Below are positions 4,874 through 5,054 of a DNA stretch of 5,054 nt, one piece after another. A program made the position numbers and the translations under genes. The notes beneath the pieces are model-generated. The model saw nothing but the letters and a program-made list of their open reading frames with translations, was not told the DNA's origin and did not search any database. Within the stretch, counting starts at the first letter, position 1; each line of letters begins with the position of its first letter. The stretch comes from an uncultured Bacteroidales bacterium. GTDB lineage: Bacteria > Bacteroidota > Bacteroidia > Bacteroidales > Bacteroidaceae. Location of the stretch: assembly GCA_937914945.1 (NCBI GenBank), contig CALGJF010000076.1:1-5054 (forward strand). The letters are read 5' to 3'.

Positions 4874-5054
4874 GTTTTTGCCATTGCGGTATAAATAACC
4901 AGGTGATGCACTCTGCGCATATGGCCGTTTTATTAAAGCTTTAATGCGCACCAATGAATACGCAGGGCGCAGTTATTATAAGCAGAGGAAATCTAAAAAC
5001 TCATGGGCCACCGAGGATTTTATAAATAGAGAAAGTTGCGAGTAAGCGAGTGCA
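4874..5054. other. Intergenic region downstream of the terminator
   Basis: No gene is supported here. A plus-strand frame is open from 4899 to a TAA at 5043-5045, with an ATG at 4944 (33 residues, very rich in charged and polar residues), but it has no recognisable family and no promoter-like box I can defend. The region holds a 14-base palindrome inside a longer inverted repeat (4914-4950). The last bases (GCGAGTAAGCGAGTGCA) resemble the edges of dispersed Bacteroidales intergenic repeats, as does the start of the window; this is an impression from memory, not a search result. Confidence 0.5.
4914..4950. repeat. Nested inverted repeats in the downstream spacer
   Basis: TGCGCAT (4914-4920) and ATGCGCA (4944-4950) are exact reverse complements. 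Between and partly overlapping them is a perfect 14-base palindrome, ATTAAAGCTTTAAT (4932-4945). A further GCGCAG at 4967-4972 can pair with CTGCGC at 4913-4918 instead of the first partner. The role is unknown: possibly an operator for a gene beyond the window, or part of a dispersed repeat. Confidence 0.45.

Noticed and set aside
4172..4954. 260-residue minus-strand open frame
   Set aside because: It lies antisense to the clear cytidylyltransferase gene, crosses the terminator palindrome and has no coherent domain.

Overview
The window looks like chromosomal DNA from a member of the order Bacteroidales (Bacteroides/Prevotella-like). Three observations support this. None of the four genes has a convincing Shine-Dalgarno sequence; each start is preceded by an A- or AT-rich leader. 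Promoter-like sites resemble the Bacteroidetes -7 box TAnnTTTG. The protein families (an FadL-type porin ending in Phe, KdsD, and a NeuA-type cytidylyltransferase) belong to a Gram-negative cell envelope. Genus cannot be fixed from the sequence alone.

Layout: positions 1-420 are non-coding. They hold a degenerate interspersed inverted repeat (132-202), a perfect 11-bp-arm inverted repeat at its junction with what looks like a second repeat copy (197-221), a short palindrome, a putative -7 box (327-334) and a leader with two small hairpins. Genes 421-1461 and 1489-3012 are separated by 27 bases and are probably one operon. The first encodes an exported low-complexity protein with four very different zones: acidic, Trp/Tyr-rich, His-rich and Arg/Gly/Ser/Asn-rich. 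The second encodes a beta-barrel outer-membrane protein of the OmpP1/FadL/TodX type. A 198-base gap (3013-3210) holds a putative promoter and a 21-base inverted repeat placed where transcription would begin. Genes 3211-4158 (arabinose-5-phosphate isomerase, KdsD) and 4193-4834 (CMP-sugar synthetase family) form a second probable operon. It is closed by a 38-base perfect palindrome terminator that starts directly after the stop codon. The last 180 bases have no gene I can support.

How the genes work together: the first pair are envelope proteins, an exported partner of unknown function plus a probable outer-membrane channel. The second pair belongs to activated acidic-sugar synthesis. KdsD makes arabinose 5-phosphate for Kdo. 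The cytidylyltransferase would attach CMP to an acidic sugar, but it resembles the sialic/nonulosonic acid (NeuA-like) branch more than classical KdsB, so its sugar is open. The least explained parts are the four-zone exported protein with its preserved 12-residue repeat, the leader and operator-like palindromes, and the substrate of the cytidylyltransferase. I see no CRISPR array, insertion sequence, tRNA or rRNA.
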